64,000 bases of DNA. It comes from CAVPLM01 sp963713545 (GTDB lineage: Bacteria > Actinomycetota > Thermoleophilia > RBG-16-64-13). Both the position numbers and the translations under genes were made by a program. This document shows positions 1 to 8,309 of this stretch, one piece after another. The DNA is taken from NCBI GenBank assembly GCA_963713545.1, contig CAVQME010000008.1, forward strand, positions 113,119 through 177,118. Direction: 5' to 3'. The number at the start of each line of letters is the position of its first letter. Positions within the stretch are counted from its first letter, which is position 1. The notes beneath the pieces were generated by a model. That model was not told where the DNA came from. It worked only from the letters and a program-made list of their open reading frames with translations, and searched no databases.

Positions 1-748
1 CAAGGTCGCGGTAGCCGACCCAGTCCCCTCCTATCTGAGCAGACATGCCGACCGTATACATCGAGTCGTGCCACCTGGTACAGATAGTCCTGAGAGTACC
101 AGTGCCCAGATCGCGGAACATGACACTATCCTCATACATCCTTCCCAATGCCGGGCTGAACTTCTCCCAGACGATACGTCCGCGATCCAGCCGGGGCGAA
201 AAGTCGTTGACATCGTCATTTGTGATCTTGGTCCATCCGTGGTCAACCAGGTCGTAGGCGACGATCTCCCCGTCGCCGTCATCAAGGATCAAGACCACGT
301 AGTCGCCGTCCGTGCCGGCAACCGAGACGATCGTGGTGCCGCTGGCTTGAAAAGCAGTCAGGATCCCGGTCGAGAGCTGATAGAGGAACCACTGATCGTC
401 CCCACGGCTGAACGCAGTCGCATAGTCCCCTGCAACGGACAGGTCGGGGGCGACATCCGGGCTGCCGGCGGGCAGGTCGACGATCGTGGTAGTGGCCCCG
501 CTGGACAGCTGGCGCAGTCTGACCGCCCAGCCGGACCCGGTCTTCTGTGCCCAGACGAGGTGTGTCTGGCTCAGTTGTGGATGCTCGTCATCGACGCCGT
601 TGCTCGTGAGAATCCCCGTGGTCCAATGCCCCGCGGCTTTGGCGTCACCTGGAGAGCCGAGCGAAGCCACGATCACCAGGGCTGCCAGCACGAGGACCAG
701 TCCGAACACGCGCGTGCGAGCGGGGATCGAACCAGGTCTGTGTTCCAT
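1..748 (-). CDS. Secreted beta-propeller-like protein (3' end off window)
   Basis: The frame is open from ATG at 746-748 to the window edge (249 codons), so the C-terminus is missing. I read it by hand on the - strand. The N-terminus has Arg residues, then a hydrophobic stretch (about residues 14-32), then an Ala-x-Ala-like region: a Sec signal peptide. The mature part repeats blocks of roughly 45-50 residues of the type HPQLSQTHLVWAQK, VAPDLSVAGDYATAF and FSPRLDRGRIVWEKF, which resembles the TolB/WD-like propeller repeats of secreted actinobacterial proteins. GGGGGTG lies about 6 nt before the start. Function unknown; a surface or cell-wall role is inferred. The opposite-strand frame over 68-1060 is judged a shadow. 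Confidence 0.7.
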   Translation of the reverse strand, partial: MEHRPGSIPARTRVFGLVLVLAALVIVASLGSPGDAKAAGHWTTGILTSNGVDDEHPQLSQTHLVWAQKTGSGWAVRLRQLSSGATTTIVDLPAGSPDVAPDLSVAGDYATAFSRGDDQWFLYQLSTGILTAFQASGTTIVSVAGTDGDYVVLILDDGDGEIVAYDLVDHGWTKITNDDVNDFSPRLDRGRIVWEKFSPALGRMYEDSVMFRDLGTGTLRTICTRWHDSMYTVGMSAQIGGDWVGYRDL

Positions 749-934
749 GTCTTCACCCCCGACTTGTGCCGAGACGGACAGCGCACGATCCGCGTCCGAG
801 TCCCGGCCTGTGGCGCCGCTAGGTCAATCTTAGGGTTGCCGCCGCGGATAGGCAACGACCTCTTTCAGCGGGCCCAATGTGAGGCCTCAGCGGCAGCCAT
901 AGGTCTACCGCGATGCCCGACCGGTCCGCGGTTG

Positions 935-1309
935 TTACCTCGAGGCCTCGCTCATGACCTCACCGACTCGGAATTCGACCATGCGGCGGATCAGGTCGGC
1001 AGGCATCGGCCGGTCGAGGGGGAATTGGACCGATCCCTTGCCCCGTTTGTATGGCTCTAGTTCTTCCGCGAACGCCTCGCCGACGGTCACCGCTCCTGGG
1101 TAGAAACCGATGTGTCTCGCAAAACCCGCGAAATGCACCAGGTGACGCCCGTTCAGGTCGAGGGTGGGAATGGCGTAACTGATAGTCTCCGTCGTCCCAG
1201 GCGCGGTCGTGCGAATGACCGCCCGCACTTCCTGCAGGACCTCCTGCGTCTCCGGAGGGAACCCCGCGATGTACTCGTCTACTGAAGAGGCGTTCGGTCT
1301 CTTCGTCAT
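935..1309 (-). CDS. DUF1801 / YdhG-like protein
   Basis: 124 residues. The core YAIPTLDLNGRHLVHFAGF, GFYPG and the end KGSVQFPLDRPMPADLIRRMVEFR match the DUF1801 fold, the family of B. subtilis Fra/YdhG-like small proteins (some are proposed iron chaperones). I chose the ATG at 1307-1309, which gives MTKRP, because GTGAGGTG lies just upstream; the longer frame to 1399 adds an unrelated Cys/Trp-rich stretch. Cytosolic, with no signal or membrane segment. It diverges from the polyphosphate genes across a 225-bp gap. The exact biochemical role is unknown. Confidence 0.85.
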   Translation of the reverse strand: MTKRPNASSVDEYIAGFPPETQEVLQEVRAVIRTTAPGTTETISYAIPTLDLNGRHLVHFAGFARHIGFYPGAVTVGEAFAEELEPYKRGKGSVQFPLDRPMPADLIRRMVEFRVGEVMSEASR

Positions 1310-1478
1310 CTTGGGCACCTCACTTTCGCACGCGACCCAGCCTCTCGTCTCGACGACGGTCCAGCCCGCGCAGCAGTGTCTGGACCCAGCCGTGATCATG
1401 TCCCATTGTGGCAGATTGGACCCGATCTACGCCCAAACGGCGCATTGCCACACGGCAAACCAACGTCTATCCTTGTCG

Positions 1479-1495
1479 TACGAGAACTTCTCGTA
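1479..1495. promoter_or_regulatory. 17-bp palindrome, candidate operator
   Basis: TACGAGAA-c-TTCTCGTA is a perfect 8-bp inverted repeat with a 1-nt centre, ending 39 nt before the GTG of the CYTH-like gene in the divergent DUF1801/CYTH intergenic region. Its size and place suit a dimeric repressor site. No regulator gene lies beside it, so the binding protein is unknown. Confidence 0.4.
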
Positions 1496-1534
1496 TGCGT
1501 CGACCGAGTAACTTACTAGGTAGGGTGACGGACC

Positions 1535-2122
1535 GTGGACAAGATCGTTCCGCGCTGGGAGTGGCGCACTTTCGGAACCGACTTCGGGGAGGCGGATGCC
1601 CGTTTTGCAGCCATGGACCCGGAGATCACCCAGGAGAGCGACGAGATCTACCTGGTCTCTTCGGTCGTAGACAAGGCTGTGAAGCTGCGCGCAGGTCTGA
1701 TGGACATCAAGTCGCTTGAGCGAGTGAGCGACGCAGGCCTGGAGCAGTGGCGACCCGTCTTGAAGGCGGAGGTGCCGCTTTCCCCGGAGAATGCGGAGAG
1801 GGTCTGCGCGGCTCTTGGTGCCGCCCCGCCGGCCACCCGGAGAGACAGCTACACACTCGAGCAACTCGTGGAAGAACTGCGCGGATCGCAGCCGGATCTG
1901 CGTACGGCCCCACTTCACAAGAAGCGCCTGCATTACACCGTTGGCGGGTGCATGGCCGAGATAGCCGAGGTACTCGTCGAGGGCGAAGTGTCACGGACGC
2001 TGGCTCTCGAGTCAGAAGATCCCGACCGAGTGCTCGCCGCAATGCGGGATCTCAAGCTCACCGGACGCGAGAACACGAGCTATCCCCGGTGGCTCGGCGC
2101 CAGCGCCGGTCTCGGAAGCTAG
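1535..2122 (+). CDS. CYTH-like domain protein
   Basis: 195 residues starting at GTG with AGGGTGA upstream. The pattern of alternating charged strands (VPRWEWRTFG, VDKAVKLRAGLMDIKSLE, WRPVLKAEVPL, KKRLHYTVGGCMAEIAEVLVEG) resembles the triphosphate-tunnel (CYTH) fold, but the canonical ExExK opening is not clear, so I call it CYTH-like. It lies 11 nt before an exopolyphosphatase, which is followed by a second CYTH protein and a convergent PPK2, so a role in polyphosphate or triphosphate binding is inferred. Cytosolic. It could also be an unrelated family specific to such clusters. Confidence 0.6.
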   Translation: MDKIVPRWEWRTFGTDFGEADARFAAMDPEITQESDEIYLVSSVVDKAVKLRAGLMDIKSLERVSDAGLEQWRPVLKAEVPLSPENAERVCAALGAAPPATRRDSYTLEQLVEELRGSQPDLRTAPLHKKRLHYTVGGCMAEIAEVLVEGEVSRTLALESEDPDRVLAAMRDLKLTGRENTSYPRWLGASAGLGS

Positions 2123-2133
2123 CCGGGACATCC

Positions 2134-3054
2134 GTGCCCGTATTCGCTGTCATAGACGTCGGGACCAACTCGGTCAAGTTTCACATCGGGGAACGCCTCG
2201 AGGACGGCTCGTGGCGCACGCTCGTCGACAGGTCGGAGGTGACGCGCCTTGGGGAAGGCCTGCGGGAGGGAGGCGATTTCAGGCCCGCCGCTATCGAGAG
2301 GACCGTCGAGGCAATCGCGGGGATGGCAGAGGAAGCTGAGCTCCACGGTGCGTCTGCATTGGCCGCTGTCGGGACGATGGGCCTGCGGATCGCGCGGAAC
2401 TCGGATACGGTCATCGCCGACGTGCGCGAGCGCTGCGGCGTGGAGCTCGAGGTGATACCCGGCGAGGAAGAGGCGCGGCTCGCTTACGTCGCTGTGCTCT
2501 CGGGGCTGGGCCTGGTCACCGGAAGCCTGGTGATCTTCGACACTGGGGGCGGCAGCACGCAGTTCACGATCGGCCGGGGTATAGAGGTCGACGATCGCTT
2601 CAGTCTCAACCTCGGCGCCGTCCGCCTTACCGAGCAGTTCGGGCTCGATGGCCCGGTGACCCCGGAAGGCCTGACGGAAACACTGGACGCGATCTCCGTC
2701 GAACTCAGCCGTCTCGACGACGTCCCCCGCCCAGATTCCCTCGTAGGCATGGGCGGGGCCATCACCAACATGACGGCGGTGATGCACGGCCTCGCGGTCT
2801 ACGACCCGGAAAAGGTGCAGGGTTCGGTATTGGGCCGGGACGAGGTCGACCGCCAGATCGAGCTCTACCGTTCCCGGGACAGCGACGCCCGTCGGCAGAT
2901 CGTCGGCCTTCAACCGCGTCGCGCTGAGGTCATCCTCGCGGGTGCCTGCGTGGTCCGAACCGTCATGGACAAACTCGAACGCGAGACCCTGTCGGTGAGC
3001 GACAGCGGGCTCCGCCACGGACTGCTGGCCGACCGTTTCGGCTGGACAAGCTAG
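2134..3054 (+). CDS. ppx: Exopolyphosphatase / pppGpp phosphohydrolase, Ppx/GppA family
   Basis: 306 residues; GTG at 2134-2136 gives VPVFAVIDVGTNSVKFHIG, the first ASKHA phosphate-binding loop of the family. Further hallmarks are GEEEARLAY, the second phosphate loop VIFDTGGGSTQF, the LNLGAVRLTEQF strand and the adenosine-type motif GMGGAITNM. The length fits the short (about 300 aa) Ppx type without the C-terminal HD domain. It should hydrolyse terminal phosphates of polyphosphate, or pppGpp, in the cytosol. It sits between two CYTH-type genes on the same strand, so the three look like an operon. The longer in-frame extension to 1747 overlaps the upstream gene and is rejected. Confidence 0.88.
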   Translation: MPVFAVIDVGTNSVKFHIGERLEDGSWRTLVDRSEVTRLGEGLREGGDFRPAAIERTVEAIAGMAEEAELHGASALAAVGTMGLRIARNSDTVIADVRERCGVELEVIPGEEEARLAYVAVLSGLGLVTGSLVIFDTGGGSTQFTIGRGIEVDDRFSLNLGAVRLTEQFGLDGPVTPEGLTETLDAISVELSRLDDVPRPDSLVGMGGAITNMTAVMHGLAVYDPEKVQGSVLGRDEVDRQIELYRSRDSDARRQIVGLQPRRAEVILAGACVVRTVMDKLERETLSVSDSGLRHGLLADRFGWTS

Positions 3055-3086
3055 CGTAAAGACGCGATCAACAAGGGGGGAGTACG

Positions 3087-4031
3087 GTGGCAAAGAAGAA
3101 GAAGGATTCCAAGAAGCCCGGCAAGTCGTCCAAGGATCGTCAGGTGAAGCCAGCTGCGCCGCCTGCGGCACCGGTTGCTTCGGGGGCCCCCACAGCACCA
3201 GGCACGACTCAGACCACCGGCGCTGCAGGGCCCGGCAAGCGGGGGGCCCCGCTGACCCCCGACCAGCTCACAGACCTCCTCCAGATCATTCCTGCTTCGG
3301 ATAGCATAGAGTTAAAGGTCACCGTCAGTGAATCGAACCAACGCTCGACGATCGCGGCACTCCAGATGGACCCTCTGGATGCACAGATCCGTCAGGTCTT
3401 CTTCTTCGACACGCCCGACCTGGCACTCGACCGAGCGGGAGTGGTCGTTCGCGCTCGCCGGATCCAGGGTAAAGGTGGTGACTCGGTCGTCAAGCTGCGG
3501 CCGGTCGTTCCTCAGGAACTCCCCGAAGAACTGCGCACGTCGCCCGCCTTTGTCGTCGAGGTCGACGCCATGCCGGGTGGGTTCGTCTGCTCGGGGACGC
3601 TCAAGAACCGGGTGGATCCTCAGCAGATCAGAGAGGCTGTCACCGGCGGTTTCCCAGTGCGCAAGCTCTTCACGAAACAGCAGCTCGCCCTTGTGGCCGA
3701 GCACGGGCCCGAGGGCGTCACGCTCGACGACCTCTCGGTGCTGGGGCCGATCTTCGTGCTGAAGCTGCCCTTCTTCCCCAAGGGTCTCAAGCAGCGACTC
3801 GTCGCGGAGATGTGGCTCTATCCAGATGGAAGCCGGATCCTCGAGCTCTCGACCAAGTGCCTACCCTCGGAGATCATCACGGTCATGGGCGAGTCACGGC
3901 GTTTCCTTGACGAACGAGGGATCGATCGTAGCGGCGACCAGCAGGCCAAGACGAAGCGGGCGCTGACGTTCTTCGCGAAAGAGATCAAAGCGGCCCAGGG
4001 AGATCAGGCCGCAGCCGCGACGGCGGACTGA
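3087..4031 (+). CDS. CYTH domain protein with Lys/Ala/Pro-rich N-terminal tail
   Basis: 314 residues from GTG at 3087, with GGGGGGAG upstream. Residues 1-20 are very Lys-rich, residues 20-65 are low-complexity Ala/Pro, and the folded domain begins near LTPDQLTDLL. SIELKVTV is a CYTH-type first strand (ELK, but Ser replaces the first Glu of ExExK), followed by VFFFDTPDLALDRAGVVVRARR and VVKLRPV, the classic tunnel-lining Arg/Lys strands. Family members hydrolyse or bind tripolyphosphate or ATP; the context with Ppx and PPK2 points to polyphosphate. The basic tail could bind a polyanion (inference). The missing first Glu makes activity uncertain. Confidence 0.75.
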   Translation: MAKKKKDSKKPGKSSKDRQVKPAAPPAAPVASGAPTAPGTTQTTGAAGPGKRGAPLTPDQLTDLLQIIPASDSIELKVTVSESNQRSTIAALQMDPLDAQIRQVFFFDTPDLALDRAGVVVRARRIQGKGGDSVVKLRPVVPQELPEELRTSPAFVVEVDAMPGGFVCSGTLKNRVDPQQIREAVTGGFPVRKLFTKQQLALVAEHGPEGVTLDDLSVLGPIFVLKLPFFPKGLKQRLVAEMWLYPDGSRILELSTKCLPSEIITVMGESRRFLDERGIDRSGDQQAKTKRALTFFAKEIKAAQGDQAAAATAD

Positions 4032-4048
4032 CCGGCGCCGACCGACTG

Positions 4049-4918
4049 CTAGCTGCTCTCTTTTGCGGCCGCCTCGTATAGACGCCTGATTTCCCGGATT
4101 TCCACGGACGGTGGCGGGAACTGCATTTTGAGCGATTCCAGCGTCTCCACCAGGATGCGTGATATGGCCAGGTTGCGGAACCGCTTGCGATTCGCGGGGA
4201 TGACGTACCACGGAGCGCATTCGGTGCTGCACTTCGAGATAGCGTCCTCGTAGGCCTTCAGATACTCGTCCCACAGTCTCCGCTCTGCGTAGTCGCCGGC
4301 GCTGATCTTCCAGTGCTTAGTCGGATCATCGAGTCGATCTTTGAACCGGGCCAGTTGCTCCTTCTTGTCGATATGGAGAAAGAACTTCATAATGACGGTT
4401 CCGTTCTCCGAGAGATGTTCCTCAAAATCGTTGATCTGGTCGTAGCGCTCTGACCAGATCTCCTTTGGCACCAGACCATGTACGCGTACTACGAGCACGT
4501 CCTCGTAGTGCGAGCGGTTGAACACCACGACCCGACCCTTGGCAGGCGTGACTTTGTGTGCCCGCCAGAGGTAGTCGTGTGCCATCTCCTCGGCCGAAGG
4601 GACTTTGAACTGTTGGACGGTGACGCCCTGCGGGTTCATGGAGGAGATCACGTGGTTCACCGTGCCGTCTTTGCCTCCCCCATCCATTGCCTGTAGAACG
4701 ATCAGAAGCGACCACTTGCATTCTGCGAACATGAGAACTTGAAGCTCGGCCAATCGCTGCGTGAGTTGGGCCAGCTCTTGTTCTGCGACGGTCCTTTCCT
4801 TGTACTCCCCGTAGTCGTCGGCATCGATCTGGCTGAGCTTCACCCCGGACCCAGGCTTGACTCGAAACATGTCCGGGAATCTCACGGATGGTTCGCTACA
4901 CCTGTCCTTGCCGCCCAT
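4049..4918 (-). CDS. ppk2: Polyphosphate kinase 2 family phosphotransferase
   Basis: 289 residues. The PPK2 P-loop is DGGGKDGT (about residues 79-86) after LIVLQAM, and the Walker B/lid region is FNRSHYEDVLVVRVHG, both diagnostic. The helical end (NRKRFRNLAISRILVETL) also fits. One-domain PPK2 enzymes move phosphate between polyphosphate and NDP or NMP; ADP versus AMP preference cannot be told here. AAGGAGATG precedes ATG 4918. It converges with the CYTH/ppx genes, with only 17 nt between the stops, completing a polyphosphate synthesis/use module. Cytosolic. Confidence 0.92.
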   Translation of the reverse strand: MGGKDRCSEPSVRFPDMFRVKPGSGVKLSQIDADDYGEYKERTVAEQELAQLTQRLAELQVLMFAECKWSLLIVLQAMDGGGKDGTVNHVISSMNPQGVTVQQFKVPSAEEMAHDYLWRAHKVTPAKGRVVVFNRSHYEDVLVVRVHGLVPKEIWSERYDQINDFEEHLSENGTVIMKFFLHIDKKEQLARFKDRLDDPTKHWKISAGDYAERRLWDEYLKAYEDAISKCSTECAPWYVIPANRKRFRNLAISRILVETLESLKMQFPPPSVEIREIRRLYEAAAKESS

Positions 4919-5041
4919 GCCATCTCCTTTGTCAAGTTCCGGACGTAGCTCAACCCACTGTAGCGCGTCTTGGCCTACCTGAGCACCGGTTTGCGCAAGG
5001 AGCGACCGCCGCGGGGAATTCCAGCCCCCCCGCCCTGTTGG

Positions 5042-5746
5042 CTACTCCACCGTGATCTCCGTCAACCACTTGACCCAGAAGTTGCCGTTCTGGCCCGGGA
5101 AGACGGCACGCACAGGAAAACCATGCAGTACTGGAATAGGTTGCCCCATCAGTTCGTAGGCCAGAAAGTTCTCCGCCGTACGAGCCGTCTCGAGACCGAG
5201 AGCCATCGAGTAGCCGTCCGCGCTCGTCATCTTGATCCGCTCGGCGCCGGGTTGCACCCCCGCCATCTCCAGGATCGTGGCTAGAGATGCACCGGACCAA
5301 GTGGCATGGTCCACGAAGAAGCCCTTGCACTCCAGCGCAGGTGACGCCGTCTTCTTCGGCAGCCTACGCAGGTCGTCGTACGTAAGGCTAAGCTCCGTGG
5401 CCACCAGACCGCTCACCTTGAGCCGGTAGCTTTCGAAATCCACGTCCGTGGGTGTGCCCGTCATGTGCAACCCAGTGGCCGGATCCACCTCTAGATAGCC
5501 GGGGATCTCGGCGGGCAGCGTCGGCACCGTTATGGACTCCAGATCGCCGGCAGCGAGTGTCGTCACAGTCGGCACAGTCGTCACAGTCGTCGCGGCGCCG
5601 CCGGTCGTCGCCGACGTGCCCGACGTCTGAGTATCGGCGCCAGACCCCGCGGCCGCGGTGGTCTCCGCCGTGCTCGTTTGGTCTCCACACGCGACTATTC
5701 CCAGCGCCAGCACCACGGCGCCGATGACTATCATCATCTTCAACAT
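5042..5746 (-). CDS. Lipoprotein with oxidoreductase molybdopterin-binding (SUOX-like) domain
   Basis: 234 residues from ATG 5746, preceded by GGGAGGG. Residues 1-20 form a lipoprotein signal ending LGIVAC (Cys20), followed by an 80-residue Thr/Ala-rich linker. From about residue 95 the sequence YRLKVSGLV, LTYDDLRRLP, LECKGFF, TWSGASLATILEMAG and FPVRAVFPGQNGNFWVKWLTEI follows the sulfite-oxidase/YedY molybdopterin fold. The LEC Cys is at the position of the Mo-ligating cysteine. It is probably an extracytoplasmic oxidoreductase or a structural relative. Substrate unknown; no haem or membrane partner is adjacent. The longer frame to 5959 lacks a signal and is rejected. Confidence 0.8.
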   Translation of the reverse strand: MLKMMIVIGAVVLALGIVACGDQTSTAETTAAAGSGADTQTSGTSATTGGAATTVTTVPTVTTLAAGDLESITVPTLPAEIPGYLEVDPATGLHMTGTPTDVDFESYRLKVSGLVATELSLTYDDLRRLPKKTASPALECKGFFVDHATWSGASLATILEMAGVQPGAERIKMTSADGYSMALGLETARTAENFLAYELMGQPIPVLHGFPVRAVFPGQNGNFWVKWLTEITVE

Positions 5747-5924
5747 GAACCCTCCCGATCGAATCGCCAGGCCGCGGGATAGCGGCCGTCGATAGGACGG
5801 GCGGTCTCGACGCCGGGTGCCTGCGGGGCCTGCACGCCTCGGACTGATACCCTTGTCGTGCGCATCGGCCGAAGGCTCTTCACGGCAACCCATGCGAAAA
5901 GGCCGCGACCCCAGGGGGAATCGA

Positions 5925-6401
5925 GTGAGTCGACTGGATCCCGCCAAGCTCCATGTCACCTTCGCACCCGGGGTATCTCCTCAGGGTCCGGTGATTCCCC
6001 GCGCATATACCCTTACCCATTCGGATTCTACAGGAGAGCTGTTCCTCACCGTGGGCTCCACTTACGACCGTCGGCAGATCTCCGGCTGGTACACGCGCCT
6101 CATGCGCGATGAGGTGCTCGCTAAGTGGCAGGCAGAAGACGCGCCGCGGCTCGACGTCCACTGTCACGTCAGCGGCGGCCTTGTTGTCGGCGCGGCCCAG
6201 TGGCGGTACGACATCTTCCGCGGCCACCTGCCGATGGTCATCGAGGCCTTTCGCCACGGCGACCGTGAGCTTTTCGCTGCGCACCCACATCTGGACGAAG
6301 CACCGGTCATGGTCTGCTTCCACTCGGCCCGTGCCCGATTCGACGTCACGGAGGACTGGGGCCGGTTGCGCGACTACCGCGGCACGGCCGCGACGGCGTA
6401 G
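5925..6401 (+). CDS. Staygreen (SGR / Mg-dechelatase-like) family protein
   Basis: 158 residues. The pattern LDPAKLHVTFAPGV, RAYTLTHSDSTGELFLTVG, RDEVLAKW, LDVHCHVSG, RYDIFRGHLPMVIEAFRHGDRELF and a final EDWGRLRDY matches the plant staygreen domain, whose chloroplast members remove Mg from chlorophyll a. Bacterial homologues are known in non-photosynthetic genomes, and some show dechelation in vitro; their native substrate is open. I prefer GTG 5925 because AGGGGGA lies 6 nt before it and the domain starts immediately; ATG 5892 is the alternative. It diverges from the molybdopterin lipoprotein and has no tetrapyrrole gene next to it. Confidence 0.85.
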   Translation: MSRLDPAKLHVTFAPGVSPQGPVIPRAYTLTHSDSTGELFLTVGSTYDRRQISGWYTRLMRDEVLAKWQAEDAPRLDVHCHVSGGLVVGAAQWRYDIFRGHLPMVIEAFRHGDRELFAAHPHLDEAPVMVCFHSARARFDVTEDWGRLRDYRGTAATA

Positions 6402-6448
6402 CCGCCCGGGCCGGCCGGCAGGTCCGTGAGCCGGGGCGGACGGCGGAC

Positions 6449-6466
6449 CGGTCCACCCAGGGACCG
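6449..6466. terminator. Short hairpin between convergent genes
   Basis: CGGTCC-acccag-GGACCG is a 6-bp stem with a 6-nt loop in the 68-bp GC-rich gap between the staygreen gene and the convergent saccharopine-dehydrogenase-like gene. It has no T-tract, so a terminator role is only suggested by position. Confidence 0.3.
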
Positions 6467-6469
6467 ATC

Positions 6470-7708
6470 TCAGTTCACGGTCACCGTCTCGGTCCGCGTG
6501 ACCGGCAGGCCCCGTACGCCGCACTCGGCCACAAAGGCATCGCGCACCTCCCGGGGCAGCTCTTCCGGGCAGACAATCCCGGTCTCGGCTATCCGTCCTT
6601 CCACGATGAGCTCCGCATAGATGGAGGCCGGTGTGCTCGTCCCATATGACACGCTGGTGGCCCCGGGGATCCGTTCGTTCACCCACTTGATGTCAGGGGG
6701 GAAGACAGCGTGACTGATGCCGGCCGGTTTCCCGCCCTGCTCGCCGATGCAGTCCACCGTAAGCACCCCGTAGTCGGTGATCTGCCCGGCCAGGGCCAGC
6801 CGCTCCAGCTCTTCCATGGGTGGGTTGGGAGGCAGAGTGCAGACGAAGACGTCGATGGGCCGCACCTCTGAGCCGTCTTTGAGCGTCACAGGGACCTTGC
6901 TGGTCATGCCCGAAGACACCAGGGCCATGTCGGCATCGAGACCCTCCTCCGGGCCGCCCATCTTGAAGTCCACGTAGCGCAGGCCCTTGTCGCCGTAGCG
7001 GCGCGGCAGAAGCCGGGGAAGCGTGCTCACCTCCTCGTGGTCGTGGCAGATGACCACGCCCGCTCCGAAGGGCGCCGGGAACGGGTAAGTCTCGCGCCGT
7101 GCGAAGATCTCTACCCGTTTGAACTCGCCGTCCTCGTAGAGCAGCGGGGGCTGCGCGCAATCGGTGTAGTAGGTCTCCTGCGACCACACCTGGAGCGGCA
7201 CCGGCGAGTCGAAGATCGCGTAGTCCTTGATGCGGATCTCGTAGCAGCGCTCGAGGTCTTCATAGCCGTTGGCGGCGAGAGTGTTGGTGAACCCCGGGTC
7301 CATTCCCGTGCTGAGCAAGGCCAGGATTCCATTCTTGGCAAATTCTGGCGCAAGCGTCATCTGCTCGAGATAGGCCTCGTCGATAGTCCTGGTCCTAGTC
7401 TGTCCGGAGGCCATGTCCTGGTAGGCAGCGCCGCTCTCCAGGCAGGCGCGCATGATGGACATGTTGTACTCGGGGATGACCGCATTGACGACCAGTCTGG
7501 CCCCCTCCGCGGCTTTGGCGACCATTGCTGTATCGGCCGCGTCGAGTACGACCGGGGTGGTCTTGCCTCCCCCCACCCGCCCGGCGACCAACCGAGCCCG
7601 TCCCTCGTCGTAGTCGCCAAGGACGATCTCGCTGACCACCGGATTGTGAGCCAGGTTCCAGGTGAGCACGTGGCCCTGCTGGCCCGCCCCCACGATGACG
7701 ACCTTCAT
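6470..7708 (-). CDS. Saccharopine dehydrogenase-like NAD(P)-dependent oxidoreductase
   Basis: 412 residues from ATG 7708, with AAGGAGG 7 nt upstream. The N-terminus MKVVIVGAGQQGHVLTWNLA is a Rossmann GxGxxG fold. The following GDYDEGRARLVAG, VVNAVIPEYNMSIMRACLESGAAYQDMAS and LLSTGMDPGFTNTLA segments are typical of the saccharopine dehydrogenase superfamily (lysine metabolism, carboxynorspermidine synthase, homospermidine-type enzymes). The C-terminal half carries the family's mixed substrate domain. Cytosolic. It stands alone, divergent from a TfoX-like gene, so neighbours do not help to fix the substrate. Confidence 0.82.
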   Translation of the reverse strand: MKVVIVGAGQQGHVLTWNLAHNPVVSEIVLGDYDEGRARLVAGRVGGGKTTPVVLDAADTAMVAKAAEGARLVVNAVIPEYNMSIMRACLESGAAYQDMASGQTRTRTIDEAYLEQMTLAPEFAKNGILALLSTGMDPGFTNTLAANGYEDLERCYEIRIKDYAIFDSPVPLQVWSQETYYTDCAQPPLLYEDGEFKRVEIFARRETYPFPAPFGAGVVICHDHEEVSTLPRLLPRRYGDKGLRYVDFKMGGPEEGLDADMALVSSGMTSKVPVTLKDGSEVRPIDVFVCTLPPNPPMEELERLALAGQITDYGVLTVDCIGEQGGKPAGISHAVFPPDIKWVNERIPGATSVSYGTSTPASIYAELIVEGRIAETGIVCPEELPREVRDAFVAECGVRGLPVTRTETVTVN

Positions 7709-7762
7709 GTCCGGCCTCCTTCCCATGCTCCTCGGCCCTGCAGGAGCTCTCCCATTACACCT

Positions 7763-7772
7763 GTGACGTCAC
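7763..7772. promoter_or_regulatory. GTGACGTCAC palindrome in divergent promoter region
   Basis: A perfect 10-bp palindrome midway between the divergent starts at 7708 and 7858. A second small hairpin, CCACTA-cgg-TAGTGG, lies about 40 nt further right. Either could be a regulator site; no direct evidence. Confidence 0.25.
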
Positions 7773-7857
7773 CGATGATATCCGAATTGACGCGTTCGCC
7801 TTCTCCCACTACGGTAGTGGAAGGTCTCGCAAAGCCAACCGGTGGAACGGAGTGAGA

Positions 7858-8199
7858 ATGAGTCCGGAAGCTAGCGACCAGGAATGTCTGGAAGCCCTCC
7901 GCACGCAGCTTGCCGGGCTGCCCGGCGTCCGCGAGGGCAAGATGTTCGGCTTCCCGGCGTTCTTCGTGGGCAAGAAGCTCTTCGCCTGCGTCTACGGAGA
8001 TGTGGTCGGGTTCAAGGTACCCGAGGACCTGGCCCGGCGGCTCCTCGAGGATCCGCGCTTTGCCCCATTTCAGCCCCGCGGCAGACAAAGGATGCGCGAG
8101 TGGGTCCAATTCCCGTGCGCTCCTCATGCAGAGATCGAGGATTACCAGGAGGTGCTCCTCGCATCGTATGAGTATGTCGGGAGCGGGGGCGACTCATAG
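7858..8199 (+). CDS. TfoX N-terminal-domain-like protein
   Basis: 113 residues. KMFGFPAFFVGKKLFACVYGDVVGFKVPEDLARRLLEDPRFAPF follows the TfoX-N fold, which in Gammaproteobacteria is part of a competence regulator but in Actinobacteria is usually a small stand-alone domain of unknown role. ATG 7858 is preceded by GGAG. The C-terminus REWVQFPCAPHAEIEDYQEVLLASYEYV is also family-like. Cytosolic, no DNA-binding motif. It converges with the CotH gene. Confidence 0.75.
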   Translation: MSPEASDQECLEALRTQLAGLPGVREGKMFGFPAFFVGKKLFACVYGDVVGFKVPEDLARRLLEDPRFAPFQPRGRQRMREWVQFPCAPHAEIEDYQEVLLASYEYVGSGGDS

Positions 8200-8309
8200 G
8201 GCCACGCGCAGCGATCAGGCGATCGCGGTGCGGTCGCTACTGGAATCGAAGGCCACCAAGCCGTCGCCAGGGCGATAAGCAGCACTGTCCGCTCGCGGGT
8301 CGAGCCGCC

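Noticed and set aside
68..1060. Long + strand frame of 330 codons
   Set aside because: It overlaps two - strand genes with better start sites and recognisable folds; its product is Arg/Gly/Asp-rich with no motif, as expected for a high-GC shadow.
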